From: Flavobacterium limnophilum | GTDB lineage: Bacteria; Bacteroidota; Bacteroidia; Flavobacteriales; Flavobacteriaceae | Assembly: GCF_027111315.2 (NCBI RefSeq) | Contig: NZ_CP114289.2 | Span: 3,410,001 to 3,474,000 of the forward strand | DNA length: 64,000 nucleotides | Direction of reading: 5' to 3' | Shown: positions 47,901 through 59,511 of the stretch, one piece after another | Numbering within the stretch: position 1 is the first letter of the stretch | Layout: each line of letters opens with the position of its first letter | Translations under genes and position numbers: made by a program | The notes under the pieces: model-generated | The model's database searches: none | Told to the model about the DNA's origin: nothing | The model's input: the letters and a program-made list of their open reading frames with translations, nothing else

Positions 47901-50900
47901 GGCCGTGCTGCTACCGCCGTTTCCATCCGTGATGATATATGGAATGCTCACTGCTGTCGCTGAATTGAAGTTAGCATCTGGAGTGAAAGTAATCACGCCG
48001 GCTGCATCTATGTTGACCGTTCCGTTGGTTACCGCAATCACTTGCGCCGTTCCCGGTGTCAAGGTGGTTCCGTTGATGGATTGGATGCTCAAGGTATCGC
48101 CATCCAAGTCGGTGTCGGCTGTTAATGGGTTTAGCGTTACCGTCCCTTCTTCGGCCACGGTGTAGCTGTCGTCAACCGCCACTGGAGCATCGTTGGCCGG
48201 GCTTACCGTGATCAATTCGTTGGCCGTGCTGCTACCGCCGTTTCCATCCGTGATGATATATGGAATGCTCACTGCTGTCGCTGAATTGAAGTTCAATGCT
48301 GGAGTGAAAGTAATCACTCCTGCTGCATCTATGTTGACCGTTCCGTTGGTTACCGCAATCACTTGCGCCGTTCCCGGGGTCAAGGTGGTTCCATTGATGG
48401 ATTGGATGCTCAAGGTATCGCCATCCAAGTCGGTGTCGGCTGTTAATGGGTTTAGCGTTACCGTCCCTTCTTCGGCCACGGTGTAGCTGTCGTCAACCGC
48501 CACTGGAGCATCGTTGGCCGGGCTTACCGTGATCAATTCGTTGGCCGTGCTGCTACCGCCGTTTCCATCCGTGATGATATATGGAATGCTCACTGCTGTC
48601 GCTGAATTGAAGTTCAATGCTGGAGTGAAAGTAATCACGCCGGCTGCCGTGATGTTGACCGTTCCGTTGGTTACCGCAATCACTTGCGCCGTTCCCGGGG
48701 TCAAGGTGGTTCCGTTGATGGATTGGATGCTCAAGGTATCGCCATCCAAGTCGGTGTCGGCTGTTAATGGGTTTAGCGTTACCGTGCCTTCTTCGGCCAC
48801 GGTGTAGCTGTCGTCAACCGCCACTGGAGCATCGTTGGCCGGGCTTACCGTGATCAATTCGTTGGCCGTGCTGCTACCGCCGTTTCCATCCGTGATGATA
48901 TATGGAATGCTCACTGCTGTCGCTGAATTGAAGTTAGCATCTGGAGTGAAAGTAATCACTCCTGCTGCCGTGATGTTGACCGTTCCGTTGGTTACCGCAA
49001 TCACTTGCGCCGTTCCCGGTGTCAAGGTGGTTCCGTTGATGGATTGGATGCTCAAGGTATCGCCATCCAAGTCGGTGTCGGCTGTTAATGGGTTTAGCGT
49101 TACCGTCCCTTCTTCGGCCACGGTGTAGCTGTCGTCAACCGCCACTGGAGCATCGTTGGCCGGGCTTACCGTGATCAATTCGTTGGCCGTGCTGCTACCG
49201 CCGTTTCCATCCGTGATGATATATGGAATGCTCACTGCTGTCGCTGAATTGAAGTTCAATGCTGGAGTGAAAGTAATCACGCCGGCTGCATCTATGTTGA
49301 CCGTTCCGTTGGTTACCGCAATCACTTGCGCCGTTCCCGGTGTCAAGGTGGTTCCGTTGATGGATTGGATGCTCAAGGTATCGCCATCCAAGTCGGTGTC
49401 GGCTGTTAATGGGTTTAGCGTTACCGTCCCTTCTTCGGCCACGGTGTAGCTGTCGTCAACCGCCACTGGAGCATCGTTGGCCGGGCTTACCGTGATCAAT
49501 TCGTTGGCCGTGCTGCTACCGCCGTTTCCATCCGTGATGATATATGGAATGCTCACTGCTGTCGCTGAATTGAAGTTCAATGCTGGAGTGAAAGTAATCA
49601 CTCCTGCTGCATCTATGTTGACCGTTCCGTTGGTTACCGCAATCACTTGCGCCGTTCCCGGTGTCAAGGTGGTTCCGTTGATGGATTGGATGCTCAAGGT
49701 ATCGCCATCCAAGTCGGTGTCGGCTGTTAATGGGTTTAGCGTTACCGTCCCTTCTTCGGCCACGGTGTAGCTGTCGTCAACCGCCACTGGAGCATCGTTG
49801 GCCGGGCTTACCGTGATCAATTCGTTGGCCGTGCTGCTACCGCCGTTTCCATCCGTGATGATATATGGAATGCTCACTGCTGTCGCTGAATTGAAGTTAG
49901 CATCTGGAGTGAAAGTAATCACTCCTGCTGCCGTGATGTTGACCGTTCCGTTGGTTACCGCAATCACTTGCGCCGTTCCCGGTGTCAAGGTGGTTCCGTT
50001 GATGGATTGGATGCTCAAGGTATCGCCATCCAAGTCGGTGTCGGCTGTTAATGGGTTTAGCGTTACCGTCCCTTCTTCGGCCACGGTGTAGCTGTCGTCA
50101 ACCGCCACTGGAGCATCGTTGGCCGGGCTTACCGTGATCAATTCGTTGGCCGTGCTGCTACCGCCGTTTCCATCCGTGATGATATATGGAATGCTCACTG
50201 CAGTCGCTGAATTGAAGTTCAATGCTGGAGTGAAAGTAATCACGCCGGCTGCCGTGATGTTGACCGTTCCGTTGGTTACCGCAATCACTTGCGCCGTTCC
50301 CGGTGTCAAGGTGGTTCCGTTGATGGATTGGATGCTCAAGGTATCGCCATCCAAGTCGGTGTCGGCTGTTAATGGGTTTAGCGTTACCGTCCCTTCTTCG
50401 GCCACGGTGTAGCTGTCGTCAACCGCCACTGGAGCATCGTTGGCCGGGCTTACCGTGATCAATTCGTTGGCCGTGCTGCTACCGCCGTTTCCATCCGTGA
50501 TGATATATGGAATGCTCACTGCTGTCGCTGAATTGAAGTTCAATGCTGGAGTGAAAGTAATCACGCCGGCTGCCGTGATGTTGACCGTTCCGTTGGTTAC
50601 CGCAATCACTTGCGCCGTTCCCGGGGTCAAGGTGGTTCCGTTGATGGATTGGATGCTCAAGGTATCGCCATCCAAGTCGGTGTCGGCTGTTAATGGGTTT
50701 AGCGTTACCGTGCCTTCTTCGGCCACGGTGTAGCTGTCGTCAACCGCCACTGGAGCATCGTTGGCCGGGCTTACCGTGATCAATTCGTTGGCCGTGCTGC
50801 TACCGCCGTTTCCATCCGTGATGATATATGGAATGCTCACTGCTGTCGCTGAATTGAAGTTAGCATCTGGAGTGAAAGTAATCACTCCTGCTGCCGTGAT

Positions 50901-53900
50901 GTTGACCGTTCCGTTGGTTACCGCAATCACTTGCGCCGTTCCCGGTGTCAAGGTGGTTCCGTTGATGGATTGGATGCTCAAGGTATCGCCATCCAAGTCG
51001 GTGTCGGCTGTTAATGGGTTTAGCGTTACCGTCCCTTCTTCGGCCACGGTGTAGCTGTCGTCAACCGCCACTGGAGCATCGTTGGCCGGGCTTACCGTGA
51101 TCAATTCGTTGGCCGTGCTGCTACCGCCGTTTCCATCCGTGATGATATATGGAATGCTCACTGCTGTCGCTGAATTGAAGTTCAATGCTGGAGTGAAAGT
51201 AATCACGCCGGCTGCATCTATGTTGACCGTTCCGTTGGTTACCGCAATCACTTGCGCCGTTCCCGGTGTCAAGGTGGTTCCGTTGATGGATTGGATGCTC
51301 AAGGTATCGCCATCCAAGTCGGTGTCGGCTGTTAATGGGTTTAGCGTTACCGTCCCTTCTTCGGCCACGGTGTAGCTGTCGTCAACCGCCACTGGAGCAT
51401 CGTTGGCCGGGCTTACCGTGATCAATTCGTTGGCCGTGCTGCTACCGCCGTTTCCATCCGTGATGATATATGGAATGCTCACTGCTGTCGCTGAATTGAA
51501 GTTCAATGCTGGAGTGAAAGTAATCACTCCTGCTGCATCTATGTTGACCGTTCCGTTGGTTACCGCAATCACTTGCGCCGTTCCCGGTGTCAAGGTGGTT
51601 CCGTTGATGGATTGGATGCTCAAGGTATCGCCATCCAAGTCGGTGTCGGCTGTTAATGGGTTTAGCGTTACCGTCCCTTCTTCGGCCACGGTGTAGCTGT
51701 CGTCAACCGCCACTGGAGCATCGTTGGCCGGGCTTACCGTGATCAATTCGTTGGCCGTGCTGCTACCGCCGTTTCCATCCGTGATGATATATGGAATGCT
51801 CACTGCTGTCGCTGAATTGAAGTTAGCATCTGGAGTGAAAGTAATCACGCCGGCTGCATCTATGTTGACCGTTCCGTTGGTTACCGCAATCACTTGCGCC
51901 GTTCCCGGTGTCAAGGTGGTTCCGTTGATGGATTGGATGCTCAAGGTATCGCCATCCAAGTCGGTGTCGGCTGTTAATGGGTTTAGCGTTACCGTCCCTT
52001 CTTCGGCCACGGTGTAGCTGTCGTCAACCGCCACTGGAGCATCGTTGGCCGGGCTTACCGTGATCAATTCGTTGGCCGTGCTGCTACCGCCGTTTCCATC
52101 CGTGATGATATATGGAATGCTCACTGCTGTCGCTGAATTGAAGTTAGCATCTGGAGTGAAAGTAATCACGCCGGCTGCATCTATGTTGACCGTTCCGTTG
52201 GTCACCGCAATCACTTGGGCCGTTCCCGGGGTCAAGGTGGTTCCATTGATGGATTGGATGCTCAAGGTATCGCCATCCAAGTCGGTGTCGGCTGTTAATG
52301 GGTTTAGCGTTACCGTGCCTTCTTCGGCCACGGTGTAGCTGTCGTCAACCGCCACTGGAGCATCGTTGGCCGGGCTTACCGTGATCAATTCGTTGGCCGT
52401 GCTGCTACCGCCGTTTCCATCCGTGATGATATATGGAATGCTCACTGCTGTCGCTGAATTGAAGTTCAATGCTGGAGTGAAAGTAATCACGCCGGCTGCA
52501 TCTATGTTGACCGTTCCGTTGGTTACCGCAATCACTTGGGCCATTCCCGGGGTCAAGGTGGTTCCATTGATGGATTGGATGCTCAAGGTATCGCCATCCA
52601 AGTCGGTGTCGGCTGTTAATGGGTTTAGCGTTACCGTCCCTTCTTCGGCCACGGTGTAGCTGTCGTCAACCGCCACTGGAGCATCGTTGGCCGGGCTTAC
52701 CGTGATCAATTCGTTGGCCGTGCTGCTACCGCCGTTTCCATCCGTGATGATATATGGAATGCTCACTGCTGTCGCTGAATTGAAGTTCAATGCTGGAGTG
52801 AAAGTAATCACGCCGGTTGCATCTATGTTGACCGTTCCGTTGGTTACCGCAATCACTTGCGCCGTTCCCGGTGTCAAGGTGGTTCCGTTGATGGATTGGA
52901 TGCTCAAGGTATCGCCATCCAAGTCGGTGTCGGCTGTTAATGGGTTTAGCGTTACCGTCCCTTCTTCGGCCACGGTGTAGCTGTCGTCAACCGCCACTGG
53001 AGCATCGTTGGCCGGGCTTACCGTGATCAATTCGTTGGCCGTGCTGCTACCGCCGTTTCCATCCGTGATGATATATGGAATGCTCACTGCTGTCGCTGAA
53101 TTGAAGTTCAATGCTGGAGTGAAAGTAATCACGCCGGCTGCCGTGATGTTGACCGTTCCGTTGGTTACCGCAATCACTTGCGCCGTTCCCGGGGTCAAGG
53201 TGGTTCCGTTGATGGATTGGATGCTCAAGGTATCGCCATCCAAGTCGGTGTCGGCTGTTAATGGGTTTAGCGTTACCGTCCCTTCTTCGGCCACGGTGTA
53301 GCTGTCGTCAACCGCCACTGGAGCATCGTTGGCCGGGCTTACCGTGATCAATTCGTTGGCCGTGCTGCTACCGCCGTTTCCATCCGTGATGATATATGGA
53401 ATGCTCACTGCTGTCGCTGAATTGAAGTTCAATGCTGGAGTGAAAGTAATCACGCCGGCTGCATCTATGTTTACGGTTCCGTTGGTTACCGCAATCACTT
53501 GCGCCGTTCCCGGTGTCAAGGTGGTTCCGTTGATGGATTGGATGCTCAAGGTATCGCCATCCAAGTCGGTGTCGGCTGTTAATGGGTTTAGCGTTACCGT
53601 CCCTTCTTCGGCCACGGTGTAGCTGTCGTCAACCGCCACTGGCGCATCGTTGGCCGGGCTTACCGTGATCAATTCGTTGGCCGTGCTGCTACCGCCGTTT
53701 CCATCCGTGATGATATATGGAATGCTCACTGCTGTCGCTGAATTGAAGTTCAATGCTGGAGTGAAAGTAATCACGCCGGCTGCCGTGATGTTGACCGTTC
53801 CGTTGGTTACCGCAATCACTTGCGCCGTTCCCGGTGTCAAGGTGGTTCCGTTGATGGATTGGATGCTCAAGGTATCGCCATCCAAGTCGGTGTCGGCTGT

Positions 53901-53972
53901 TAATGGGTTTAGCGTTACCGTGCCTTCTTCGGCCACGGTGTAGCTGTCGTCAACCGCCACTGGAGCATCGTT
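34717..53972 (-). repeat. Main tandem array: 60 cadherin/Ig-like units of 321 bp
   Basis: The unit is 107 residues: [106 protein letters not shown]. Fifty-nine units are nearly identical at DNA level; the last (34717-35034) is divergent and one residue shorter ([15 protein letters not shown], then ITVTPV). Length fits 59 x 321 + 318 minus one deleted base. Variation is confined to a few sites: [57 protein letters not shown]. The acidic TDLDGDTL motif looks calcium-binding, as in cadherin-like and VCBS-type repeats. The array is visibly GC-richer than the rest of the window. Confidence 0.97.
35035..44342 (-). repeat. Higher-order duplication of about 15 units (period 4815 bp) inside the main array
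   Basis: The series of unit variants from 35035-39528 recurs at 39850-44342 with a constant 15-unit offset. Shared private markers are the TKG unit, the GMAQ unit, the VIAF units, the GATL unit, the synonymous ACTGCAGTC site and the GTGCC site. One pair differs at synonymous sites (about 36120 against 40934), and the second copy lacks one base at 41946. The 15th unit of each copy differs at ALNF/DANF, marking the boundary. Confidence 0.8.
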
Positions 53973-56900
53973 GGCCGGGCTTACCGCAATGGTCGTTTGT
54001 CCATTGACTGTAGTCGTGCCATCGCTTAGGCTGTACGTGAAGTTCCCTACAACATCGGTTCCATTATAGTCTGCTGGCGCATCATATTGTAGTCCTGTCA
54101 ATTGGGTACCGGTCAAGGTTTGTCCGTTGGTTACGGCTGTGCCGTCTGCCAAGGTTACTGTTCCCAAAGTTGGTAATCCTGTAACTGTAATAATAAGGAT
54201 AGCACTATCAGGATCCGTTGGAGCGGTTAATCCAAGTGCTGTATTGATGCTTTCTTCAGCTACATTTATAATACTGTTCGAAGCTATTGGCGGACAATTA
54301 TTTACAGTTACAATTTCAGTTTCTATCAATTGAATAGTACAAGTCGTAGAAGTATTAGTTGCCAAAACATTAAACGTAGTAGTTGTACTCAACGCTCCCG
54401 TTGATAGACTAATCGTTCCTCCTGTTCCAATAACTGCCGTACCTATATTTGTTGTTCCATCTCGCAATTGGTAACTGATACCAACTTCCGAATCCGTTAC
54501 ACTTATGTTTGTTGTTGCCCCTGTACAAATTGAACTTGTTCCGCTTAATACTAATGTAGCCGATGGGGTCGTGTTTACCGTTACAACCACACTTCCTGTC
54601 ATATTCGAAGTACATCCTGTTACTGCAGTTGCCACGACAGTATAAGTTCCTGCTACTGTTTGATTTCCGAAACTGATTGCAGCACCAGTACCCGCTACAA
54701 CACTACCAGTATTAACACCTCCAATTTGTAACTGATAATTTACTCCAATTTGGGAATTACCTAAACCTACAGCGACCCCAGTTCCTCCACTACAATAAGC
54801 TCCCCCACCAGTAACGCTATATGCGGTAGGATTAGATACCGTTAACACAGCAGCGGTAGAAACCACATAGGCACAGACAAAATTAGATTCTGTTACTATA
54901 ACTCTATATTGATAACCATTCATGGAACAGGTTATCCCAGTCAAGCTTAAAGAAGATGAGTTGGTACCAATATTAGTCCAAGTAGTTCCGTTTGTACTTT
55001 GCTGCCATTGGAATTGTGTGACTCCAGAACCTCCAGAAGTTGTTACCAAAAAGGTTGCTGTACCGCCAAAGGTTGCTGTCTGATTTGCAGGAACACTAAC
55101 TGTACTTGGTGTTCCAACCGTTACAGCATTTGTATAATTTCCCGAATAAGAGGCTGCAGTCACTTGACCGTTTGCATTCACAGTTGGAACTCCAACACCA
55201 TAAACGCCTCCATCATTACCATCGGCTGTTGCTAAATTATAATATTCATTGGCATCTGAACAGCCATCGTTATCAGAATCTAAATCTAGATAATTAGGAA
55301 TTCCATCACCATCCGTATCACATATTTTTTGATTTATTAAGATGTCATCTAACGCTAAATCATTACCATTGCCGCCAGTAGAATTATTTTTAAATACAAC
55401 ATCTATATTTACATCTGAAGAAGGAATAAAAAGAGTTGGGTTTGTAAAATTTTTCCAAGCATTTGTATTCCCTGCTGCTTCAACAGGTATATCTCCAGTT
55501 GAAAAACTATATAAAACATTTGTAGGATTTCCTGTTTCTTGAAATTCCACAGTTACATTGGGAAGAATTCTACCCGTAGCAGCCAAATCAATATTCATAA
55601 CCCAAAAAGAAGTATTAATAGGCGCGTTTGCAACAACGCCTGTTAATGTTCTTCTATAAAACTCTCCTGCTGCATAACTGGCATTAAAAATAGCCATCCT
55701 ACCCGCAGTAGGCGTAGTTCCACCATTCGTGTGATCACCAATGGTTTGCCAAACTCCCGGCACCCAAGAAGATGTGTATTTTATGTCATTAAATATAGTA
55801 TAACGTCCGTCTTGCAATGATTGTGGCGCTGATGATCCATTCTGCCAATCTGTTGGGGTTAATCCAACTTGAGCTTGATAATAATTATAATTTGTATATG
55901 GAGAAGAAATACTTAAAGTGCCATTTGCGGTACTTTGAGTTCCAAAATTTTCTGCAAACAAAGGATTTATGTATGTACCTGTCAAACCACAAGATGAGTT
56001 CTCTACACTATCAAGAATTCCATCATTATCGTCATCTAAATCTACAGTGTTAAAAATTGTATCTCCGTCAGAATCGATGTCTATAGTAATTATTTTAGTG
56101 GTTTGACATCCATTACTATTCGTATAAATGATCGTTGTTGCTCCTGTTGAAACACCAGTTACTACACCTGCACTTGTGACTGTTGCAATTGCAGGATTAC
56201 TTGAAATCCAAGGATTGGTACTTGCAGGTGTTCCACTTCCTATTAGAGTTGCAGATTGACCTGATAATAGTACACTTACTCCTGTGATTGTTGGCAAGGC
56301 ATTTACCGTTACCGTAGTGCTAGCCGTTAATGCACGATTACAAGTTCCGTTACTTACATTGGTTAAGTTTAAAGTGGTGTTTGCTGAAACTCCAGTTACC
56401 GTAACTGCAACTGTTCCGCCAGCTCCTATTGTAGCTGTGCCTGAAGCTGCTCCTGTATAAGTAACCGTGTTTCCAGCAGTTCCTGTAATTGTGAAAATGG
56501 CATTTGCACCTGAACAAACAGGAGTATTCGAACTCAATGTGGCTGCTGTTGGCAAAGCATTCACCGTCACTGTCACAGGCGTAGTAGCTACTGACTCACA
56601 AGCAACACTATTTAATGTTGATATGGTAATTCTTCGATATTGTGTGGTTGCTGTCAAGCCAGATGGTTCATCATAAGTGGCCGCAGTAGCGGATGCTATA
56701 GTATTCCATGTACTAAATGGACTTACTGCACTTTCCCATCGGTAGGTAATTGTTCCCGATCCTGTTCCTGCTGTAGTGCTTGTAAATGCCGCTGGATCAC
56801 CTGAGCTGCAAATCGTTTGATCTGCTGCAATAGCTCCTGCGGTAGGTGCTGCTTGCACTATTATAGTTCCTGTGGTTACAGCTGGAGGACATCCACCTGT

Positions 56901-58652
56901 TGTTGTTACAGTATAATTGAAAGTTCCATTTACTGTTGGTGTACCACTTATTGTTGCAATATTCCCAGACCAAGAGCCGGTAACACCTGATGGCAATTCA
57001 GAAAATGTGGCTCCTGTAGCTCCTGTAGTGGCTAGGTTAATACTAGTCATGGGGCTGTTGATACAAGTAGTAAGGTTTACACCAGCTGCGATGGTATTTG
57101 TTGGAGTAACGATTAGAGTGATATCTGTAGAAATAATACAACCCGATACATAGGCAATAGTTAATGTGTATGTTCCAGCATTAATAGGTTGTACATTGGG
57201 TATTGTTGGACTTTGCAAATTGGATGTAAAGCCATTAGGACCTACCCAACTGTAAGTAGCTCCAGTAGTTGTTACTCCTTCTAAAGTAGCTGTTTGTCCT
57301 TGACAAATGGTCAAAGGTGTTGGTGTTACAGCTACGGCGGTAATGCTTACCCAATGATCCTCTACCTCCCCATCTGGAGCAAATCCTGTAGGGCCTAAAT
57401 TATTTGTAGAAGAAAGTCGTATTCTTGTGTAATAATTACTGCCAGATTTGAGTCCCATAATAGCCGAAAGAGGTACTGTGACATTTCCATTTGTGCCTGT
57501 AACTACTGTGTAAGTGGCTTTTTCATTGGTATCAAAAACACCGTTACTATTTGCATCTATCCATAAACTAAGATAGGCCGGGTTGGCTGTTTGGTTTTTT
57601 ACTTTTATGGTAGCTCCACAAAGTGGCCAAGAGAAACCTACAATCGAATCCTCATCATCAATTCCTGCTAAATCATCAGCATTAGGATTTAATCCTGCAG
57701 CAACAGGAGTATAGCTAGCTTCGGCATCTATAGTCGTTCCAAGCAATAGTAATGGATCTACAAAAGTACCTCTTTTTGCATCGGCTACATTTGTTGATGT
57801 TGATATATTCGTATCTCCTAGTGGCAAATCACCCCCAGTAATGGAGTTATTGACAATATGATTTGCCATCCCATAAGAATTTGGCGCATCAGAATAATCT
57901 ATTTCTTCTATAAAACCTATTGCTAAATGTTGTGTTCCTCTCCCTCTCAATGACACGTCAATTGATGGCACATCTTCCGCAACAAGAAGCGCATCACCCC
58001 TTTTGTTTCCAGTTGCAGTAGCAACAGCTCGAACCGTTCTGCCAGTATTAGAAACAGTAAGCTTTAGTGCTATATTTGCCCAATCATTATTGTAAACAAA
58101 CTTATCCATATAGCGCACAATACCCGATGGTGCAGTAATTTGATAATACTCACCTGGGATAAATGGATCTAGAGATTCCGTACCTGCAACCACAAATGCA
58201 GCAGCAGTGGTAACAGTGCCATTGGGGTAAGTAGCAACCACAGTTACAGTAAAAGATGCTGTAGCTCCATTATCACCATTGTCAATACCAATAATATTAC
58301 CCGCACCCGTATTTCCTCCTATTTCGCCATAACCCCAATAGAAATTACTTCCAGCAGTATAACTATAACTAGAACGAGACTTAGGTGTTCCTGCAACATT
58401 GGATATTGTAGCGGTATAAACAACTCCTGAGGGCGCAGTAAAGGAGCGACTCGTGCCATTGACGATCGGATCCGATTCATCTCCTAATCCGTTCAAATCC
58501 CAATTGAGCCAAAAAATTTTGTCTTTATACAAACCAGTACCTGTAGTAGCCTTTCCTGCTTGTGCTTGTAACTGTATAGTTGCTAACATTACAAATAGCA
58601 CAGTAAGTAGGCTTTTGAATAGCTTTGTTGAAGAAAGTAATTTTTTATTCAT
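41940..58652 (-). CDS. Giant adhesin, N-terminal fragment with signal peptide and 37 repeat units
   Basis: A 5570-aa frame. The signal peptide is residues 1-31 ([18 protein letters not shown]). Residues about 32-250 ([20 protein letters not shown]) resemble the non-repeat domain of CshA/CshB fibrillar adhesins. A GEVED-type domain follows at about 330-430 ([23 protein letters not shown]), then Ig/PKD-like domains ([22 protein letters not shown]). Next is a Big_2-like domain ([16 protein letters not shown]) and calcium-binding thrombospondin-3-like segments [19 protein letters not shown] and [20 protein letters not shown] further Ig-like region and one diverged cadherin-like domain precede the array, which starts at residue 1561. 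The piece ends in a truncated 38th unit, GMAK-stop. It lacks the T9SS C-terminal signal, so it would be released to the periplasm rather than displayed. No clear promoter was found upstream. Confidence 0.85.
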   Translation of the reverse strand: MNKKLLSSTKLFKSLLTVLFVMLATIQLQAQAGKATTGTGLYKDKIFWLNWDLNGLGDESDPIVNGTSRSFTAPSGVVYTATISNVAGTPKSRSSYSYTAGSNFYWGYGEIGGNTGAGNIIGIDNGDNGATASFTVTVVATYPNGTVTTAAAFVVAGTESLDPFIPGEYYQITAPSGIVRYMDKFVYNNDWANIALKLTVSNTGRTVRAVATATGNKRGDALLVAEDVPSIDVSLRGRGTQHLAIGFIEEIDYSDAPNSYGMANHIVNNSITGGDLPLGDTNISTSTNVADAKRGTFVDPLLLLGTTIDAEASYTPVAAGLNPNADDLAGIDDEDSIVGFSWPLCGATIKVKNQTANPAYLSLWIDANSNGVFDTNEKATYTVVTGTNGNVTVPLSAIMGLKSGSNYYTRIRLSSTNNLGPTGFAPDGEVEDHWVSITAVAVTPTPLTICQGQTATLEGVTTTGATYSWVGPNGFTSNLQSPTIPNVQPINAGTYTLTIAYVSGCIISTDITLIVTPTNTIAAGVNLTTCINSPMTSINLATTGATGATFSELPSGVTGSWSGNIATISGTPTVNGTFNYTVTTTGGCPPAVTTGTIIVQAAPTAGAIAADQTICSSGDPAAFTSTTAGTGSGTITYRWESAVSPFSTWNTIASATAATYDEPSGLTATTQYRRITISTLNSVACESVATTPVTVTVNALPTAATLSSNTPVCSGANAIFTITGTAGNTVTYTGAASGTATIGAGGTVAVTVTGVSANTTLNLTNVSNGTCNRALTASTTVTVNALPTITGVSVLLSGQSATLIGSGTPASTNPWISSNPAIATVTSAGVVTGVSTGATTIIYTNSNGCQTTKIITIDIDSDGDTIFNTVDLDDDNDGILDSVENSSCGLTGTYINPLFAENFGTQSTANGTLSISSPYTNYNYYQAQVGLTPTDWQNGSSAPQSLQDGRYTIFNDIKYTSSWVPGVWQTIGDHTNGGTTPTAGRMAIFNASYAAGEFYRRTLTGVVANAPINTSFWVMNIDLAATGRILPNVTVEFQETGNPTNVLYSFSTGDIPVEAAGNTNAWKNFTNPTLFIPSSDVNIDVVFKNNSTGGNGNDLALDDILINQKICDTDGDGIPNYLDLDSDNDGCSDANEYYNLATADGNDGGVYGVGVPTVNANGQVTAASYSGNYTNAVTVGTPSTVSVPANQTATFGGTATFLVTTSGGSGVTQFQWQQSTNGTTWTNIGTNSSSLSLTGITCSMNGYQYRVIVTESNFVCAYVVSTAAVLTVSNPTAYSVTGGGAYCSGGTGVAVGLGNSQIGVNYQLQIGGVNTGSVVAGTGAAISFGNQTVAGTYTVVATAVTGCTSNMTGSVVVTVNTTPSATLVLSGTSSICTGATTNISVTDSEVGISYQLRDGTTNIGTAVIGTGGTISLSTGALSTTTTFNVLATNTSTTCTIQLIETEIVTVNNCPPIASNSIINVAEESINTALGLTAPTDPDSAILIITVTGLPTLGTVTLADGTAVTNGQTLTGTQLTGLQYDAPADYNGTDVVGNFTYSLSDGTTTVNGQTTIAVSPANDAPVAVDDSYTVAEEGTVTLNPLTADTDLDGDTLSIQSINGTTLTPGTAQVIAVTNGTVNITAAGVITFTPALNFNSATAVSIPYIITDGNGGSSTANELITVSPANDAPVAVDDSYTVAEEGTVTLNPLTADTDLDGDTLSIQSINGTTLTPGTAQVIAVTNGTVNIDAAGVITFTPALNFNSATAVSIPYIITDGNGGSSTANELITVSPANDAPVAVDDSYTVAEEGTVTLNPLTADTDLDGDTLSIQSINGTTLTPGTAQVIAVTNGTVNITAAGVITFTPALNFNSATAVSIPYIITDGNGGSSTANELITVSPANDAPVAVDDSYTVAEEGTVTLNPLTADTDLDGDTLSIQSINGTTLTPGTAQVIAVTNGTVNIDATGVITFTPALNFNSATAVSIPYIITDGNGGSSTANELITVSPANDAPVAVDDSYTVAEEGTVTLNPLTADTDLDGDTLSIQSINGTTLTPGMAQVIAVTNGTVNIDAAGVITFTPALNFNSATAVSIPYIITDGNGGSSTANELITVSPANDAPVAVDDSYTVAEEGTVTLNPLTADTDLDGDTLSIQSINGTTLTPGTAQVIAVTNGTVNIDAAGVITFTPDANFNSATAVSIPYIITDGNGGSSTANELITVSPANDAPVAVDDSYTVAEEGTVTLNPLTADTDLDGDTLSIQSINGTTLTPGTAQVIAVTNGTVNIDAAGVITFTPDANFNSATAVSIPYIITDGNGGSSTANELITVSPANDAPVAVDDSYTVAEEGTVTLNPLTADTDLDGDTLSIQSINGTTLTPGTAQVIAVTNGTVNIDAAGVITFTPALNFNSATAVSIPYIITDGNGGSSTANELITVSPANDAPVAVDDSYTVAEEGTVTLNPLTADTDLDGDTLSIQSINGTTLTPGTAQVIAVTNGTVNIDAAGVITFTPALNFNSATAVSIPYIITDGNGGSSTANELITVSPANDAPVAVDDSYTVAEEGTVTLNPLTADTDLDGDTLSIQSINGTTLTPGTAQVIAVTNGTVNITAAGVITFTPDANFNSATAVSIPYIITDGNGGSSTANELITVSPANDAPVAVDDSYTVAEEGTVTLNPLTADTDLDGDTLSIQSINGTTLTPGTAQVIAVTNGTVNITAAGVITFTPALNFNSATAVSIPYIITDGNGGSSTANELITVSPANDAPVAVDDSYTVAEEGTVTLNPLTADTDLDGDTLSIQSINGTTLTPGTAQVIAVTNGTVNITAAGVITFTPALNFNSATAVSIPYIITDGNGGSSTANELITVSPANDAPVAVDDSYTVAEEGTVTLNPLTADTDLDGDTLSIQSINGTTLTPGTAQVIAVTNGTVNITAAGVITFTPDANFNSATAVSIPYIITDGNGGSSTANELITVSPANDAPVAVDDSYTVAEEGTVTLNPLTADTDLDGDTLSIQSINGTTLTPGTAQVIAVTNGTVNIDAAGVITFTPALNFNSATAVSIPYIITDGNGGSSTANELITVSPANDAPVAVDDSYTVAEEGTVTLNPLTADTDLDGDTLSIQSINGTTLTPGTAQVIAVTNGTVNIDAAGVITFTPALNFNSATAVSIPYIITDGNGGSSTANELITVSPANDAPVAVDDSYTVAEEGTVTLNPLTADTDLDGDTLSIQSINGTTLTPGTAQVIAVTNGTVNITAAGVITFTPDANFNSATAVSIPYIITDGNGGSSTANELITVSPANDAPVAVDDSYTVAEEGTVTLNPLTADTDLDGDTLSIQSINGTTLTPGTAQVIAVTNGTVNITAAGVITFTPALNFNSATAVSIPYIITDGNGGSSTANELITVSPANDAPVAVDDSYTVAEEGTVTLNPLTADTDLDGDTLSIQSINGTTLTPGTAQVIAVTNGTVNIDAAGVITFTPALNFNSATAVSIPYIITDGNGGSSTANELITVSPANDAPVAVDDSYTVAEEGTVTLNPLTADTDLDGDTLSIQSINGTTLTPGTAQVIAVTNGTVNIDAAGVITFTPDANFNSATAVSIPYIITDGNGGSSTANELITVSPANDAPVAVDDSYTVAEEGTVTLNPLTADTDLDGDTLSIQSINGTTLTPGTAQVIAVTNGTVNIDATGVITFTPALNFNSATAVSIPYIITDGNGGSSTANELITVSPANDAPVAVDDSYTVAEEGTVTLNPLTADTDLDGDTLSIQSINGTTLTPGTAQVIAVTNGTVNIDAAGVITFTPDANFNSATAVSIPYIITDGNGGSSTANELITVSPANDAPVAVDDSYTVAEEGTVTLNPLTADTDLDGDTLSIQSINGTTLTPGTAQVIAVTNGTVNITAAGVITFTPDANFNSATAVSIPYIITDGNGGSSTANELITVSPANDAPVAVDDSYTVAEEGTVTLNPLTADTDLDGDTLSIQSINGTTLTPGTAQVIAVTNGTVNIDAAGVITFTPALNFNSATAVSIPYIITDGNGGSSTANELITVSPANDAPVAVDDSYTVAEEGTVTLNPLTADTDLDGDTLSIQSINGTTLTPGTAQVIAVTNGTVNIDAAGVITFTPALNFNSATAVSIPYIITDGNGGSSTANELITVSPANDAPVAVDDSYTVAEEGTVTLNPLTADTDLDGDTLSIQSINGTTLTPGTAQVIAVTNGTVNIDAAGVITFTPDANFNSATAVSIPYIITDGNGGSSTANELITVSPANDAPVAVDDSYTVAEEGTVTLNPLTADTDLDGDTLSIQSINGTTLTPGTAQVIAVTNGTVNIDAAGVITFTPALNFNSATAVSIPYIITDGNGGSSTANELITVSPANDAPVAVDDSYTVAEEGTVTLNPLTADTDLDGDTLSIQSINGTTLTPGTAQVIAVTNGTVNITAAGVITFTPALNFNSATAVSIPYIITDGNGGSSTANELITVSPANDAPVAVDDSYTVAEEGTVTLNPLTADTDLDGDTLSIQSINGTTLTPGTAQVIAVTNGTVNITAAGVITFTPDANFNSATAVSIPYIITDGNGGSSTANELITVSPANDAPVAVDDSYTVAEEGTVTLNPLTADTDLDGDTLSIQSINGTTLTPGTAQVIAVTNGTVNIDAAGVITFTPALNFNSATAVSIPYIITDGNGGSSTANELITVSPANDAPVAVDDSYTVAEEGTVTLNPLTADTDLDGDTLSIQSINGTTLTPGTAQVIAVTNGTVNIDAAGVITFTPALNFNSATAVSIPYIITDGNGGSSTANELITVSPANDAPVAVDDSYTVAEEGTVTLNPLTADTDLDGDTLSIQSINGTTLTPGTAQVIAVTNGTVNIDAAGVITFTPDANFNSATAVSIPYIITDGNGGSSTANELITVSPANDAPVAVDDSYTVAEEGTVTLNPLTADTDLDGDTLSIQSINGTTLTPGTAQVIAVTNGTVNITAAGVIAFTPALNFNSATAVSIPYIITDGNGGSSTANELITVSPANDAPVAVDDSYTVAEEGTVTLNPLTADTDLDGDTLSIQSINGATLTPGTAQVIAVTNGTVNIDAAGVITFTPALNFNSATAVSIPYIITDGNGGSSTANELITVSPANDAPVAVDDSYTVAEEGTVTLNPLTADTDLDGDTLSIQSINGTTLTPGTAQVIAVTNGTVNIDAAGVITFTPDANFNSATAVSIPYIITDGNGGSSTANELITVSPANDAPVAVDDSYTVAEEGTVTLNPLTADTDLDGDTLSIQSINGTTLTPGTAQVIAVTNGTVNITAAGVIAFTPALNFNSATAVSIPYIITDGNGGSSTANELITVSPANDAPVAVDDSYTVAEEGTVTLNPLTADTDLDGDTLSIQSINGTTLTPGTAQVIAVTNGTVNITAAGVITFTPALNFNSATAVSIPYIITDGNGGSSTANELITVSPANDAPVAVDDSYTVAEEGTVTLNPLTADTDLDGDTLSIQSINGTTLTPGTAQVIAVTNGTVNIDAAGVITFTPALNFNSATAVSIPYIITDGNGGSSTANELITVSPANDAPVAVDDSYTVAEEGTVTLNPLTADTDLDGDTLSIQSINGTTLTPGMAK

Positions 58653-59511
58653 AACTCTATAGTAATTAAAATAATGTCATTAAATTTTGTTTGAAAAATA
58701 TTTGTTTATTGTATTATTTTAAAAAACATTAAACAAAAAAATTCTATAAAACTCTAATCTGTCTAATTCTTTTTTTAGACTTTTTTTTTAGATAAACTTC
58801 AGAACATAAGTCCTGAAAACACCATGCACGCATAGTTGATAAAAATTCAAAAAAATTTCCCATATTACTATACATCGAGCAACATACTAGATTAAACACC
58901 AATTTTACGATAAAACACACCGTTTTGTTAGTGTAAAAAAACATTTAATTTCCCATTGCATTAAATGTTAATAACATAATTAGTAATATTGTTTAATTTA
59001 GGGCATTTTTTCAAGAATAATCCTTCACGACAAAGGAGGCGTCTTTTTAAAACTATATTTAAAAAAACATTAATTTAATTGAATAATGTAGTGTGATTTC
59101 AAACGAAATAGTTTAAAAAATATCATATTATCACATAATACGCCAACATATACACATCTAAAAAACCAGCAAAAGTAGCAATATAATTCCCACACAGTGA
59201 TGCAATTTTAGCAAAATCGATTAAAAACTTAAAATGTCGACAAATGGTAAATTTGAGGCGAAAATTAAAAAAAAAATCGTAAAAGAGCCACAAAAACCAC
59301 ATCTAAAAAAAATTAAAAACCACACAATCCCAGCGTTAAAACATTGAAAATAATCCCAGTAGACCAAAACACCTGTTGTTGAAAACTTTTTTTATGTCAT
59401 CAACAAAACAATCAAATCTTGAAAAATTAATCTTTTGATACTATTTTCTTAATATATACAAATCAGGGTTTTACTTACCTTGCCATTTCAAAACAACACC
59501 TGAAACCACCA
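58653..59511. other. Long AT-rich non-coding spacer upstream of the adhesin
   Basis: An 859-bp spacer between the divergent adhesin and glycosyltransferase genes. It is very AT-rich, with many short A- and T-tracts, and I find no credible gene: the only frame over 60 codons (58744-58944, minus) has an unlikely composition and no neighbours. One exact TAnnTTTG box (59248-59255, plus strand) lies 257 bp before the glycosyltransferase start. No exact box was found for the adhesin. The length and composition fit a regulatory region for a costly surface protein, but no operator is identifiable. Confidence 0.6.

Larger units (their letters stand above)
32236..58652 (-). pseudogene. Giant T9SS surface adhesin, one gene interrupted by a single-base frameshift
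   Basis: The pieces 41940-58652 and 32236-41943 are one gene. Adding one base at about 41946 gives 26418 bp and a continuous 8805-aa protein: N-terminal region 1-1560, a 60-unit array of about 6419 residues, and an 826-residue C-terminal region. Without the base the upstream piece ends GMAK-stop, where every other unit of this kind reads GMAQVIAV. The cause is GG (41946-41947) where sister units have GGG, for example 37131-37133. The Sec signal peptide is in one piece and the T9SS C-terminal signal in the other, so neither piece could be a displayed adhesin alone. Whether this is a true mutation, a switch, or a read error is undecided. By analogy with SprB and CshA-like proteins the intact product would be a filamentous surface adhesin or gliding adhesin. 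Confidence 0.8.

Noticed and set aside
35033..53943. About 58 plus-strand frames of 97 codons in perfect register, one per repeat unit
   Set aside because: They are antisense shadows of the adhesin units. The frame is open only because the unit lacks stops on that strand, and there is no start context or independent evidence of coding.
34717..53972. Regular direct repeats that could be mistaken for a CRISPR array
   Set aside because: The units are contiguous 321-bp coding repeats in one frame with no unique spacers, and no cas gene is present.
58744..58944. 66-codon minus-strand frame upstream of the adhesin
   Set aside because: Cys/Phe/Lys-rich translation of AT-rich spacer, no start support, no similarity I can recognise.
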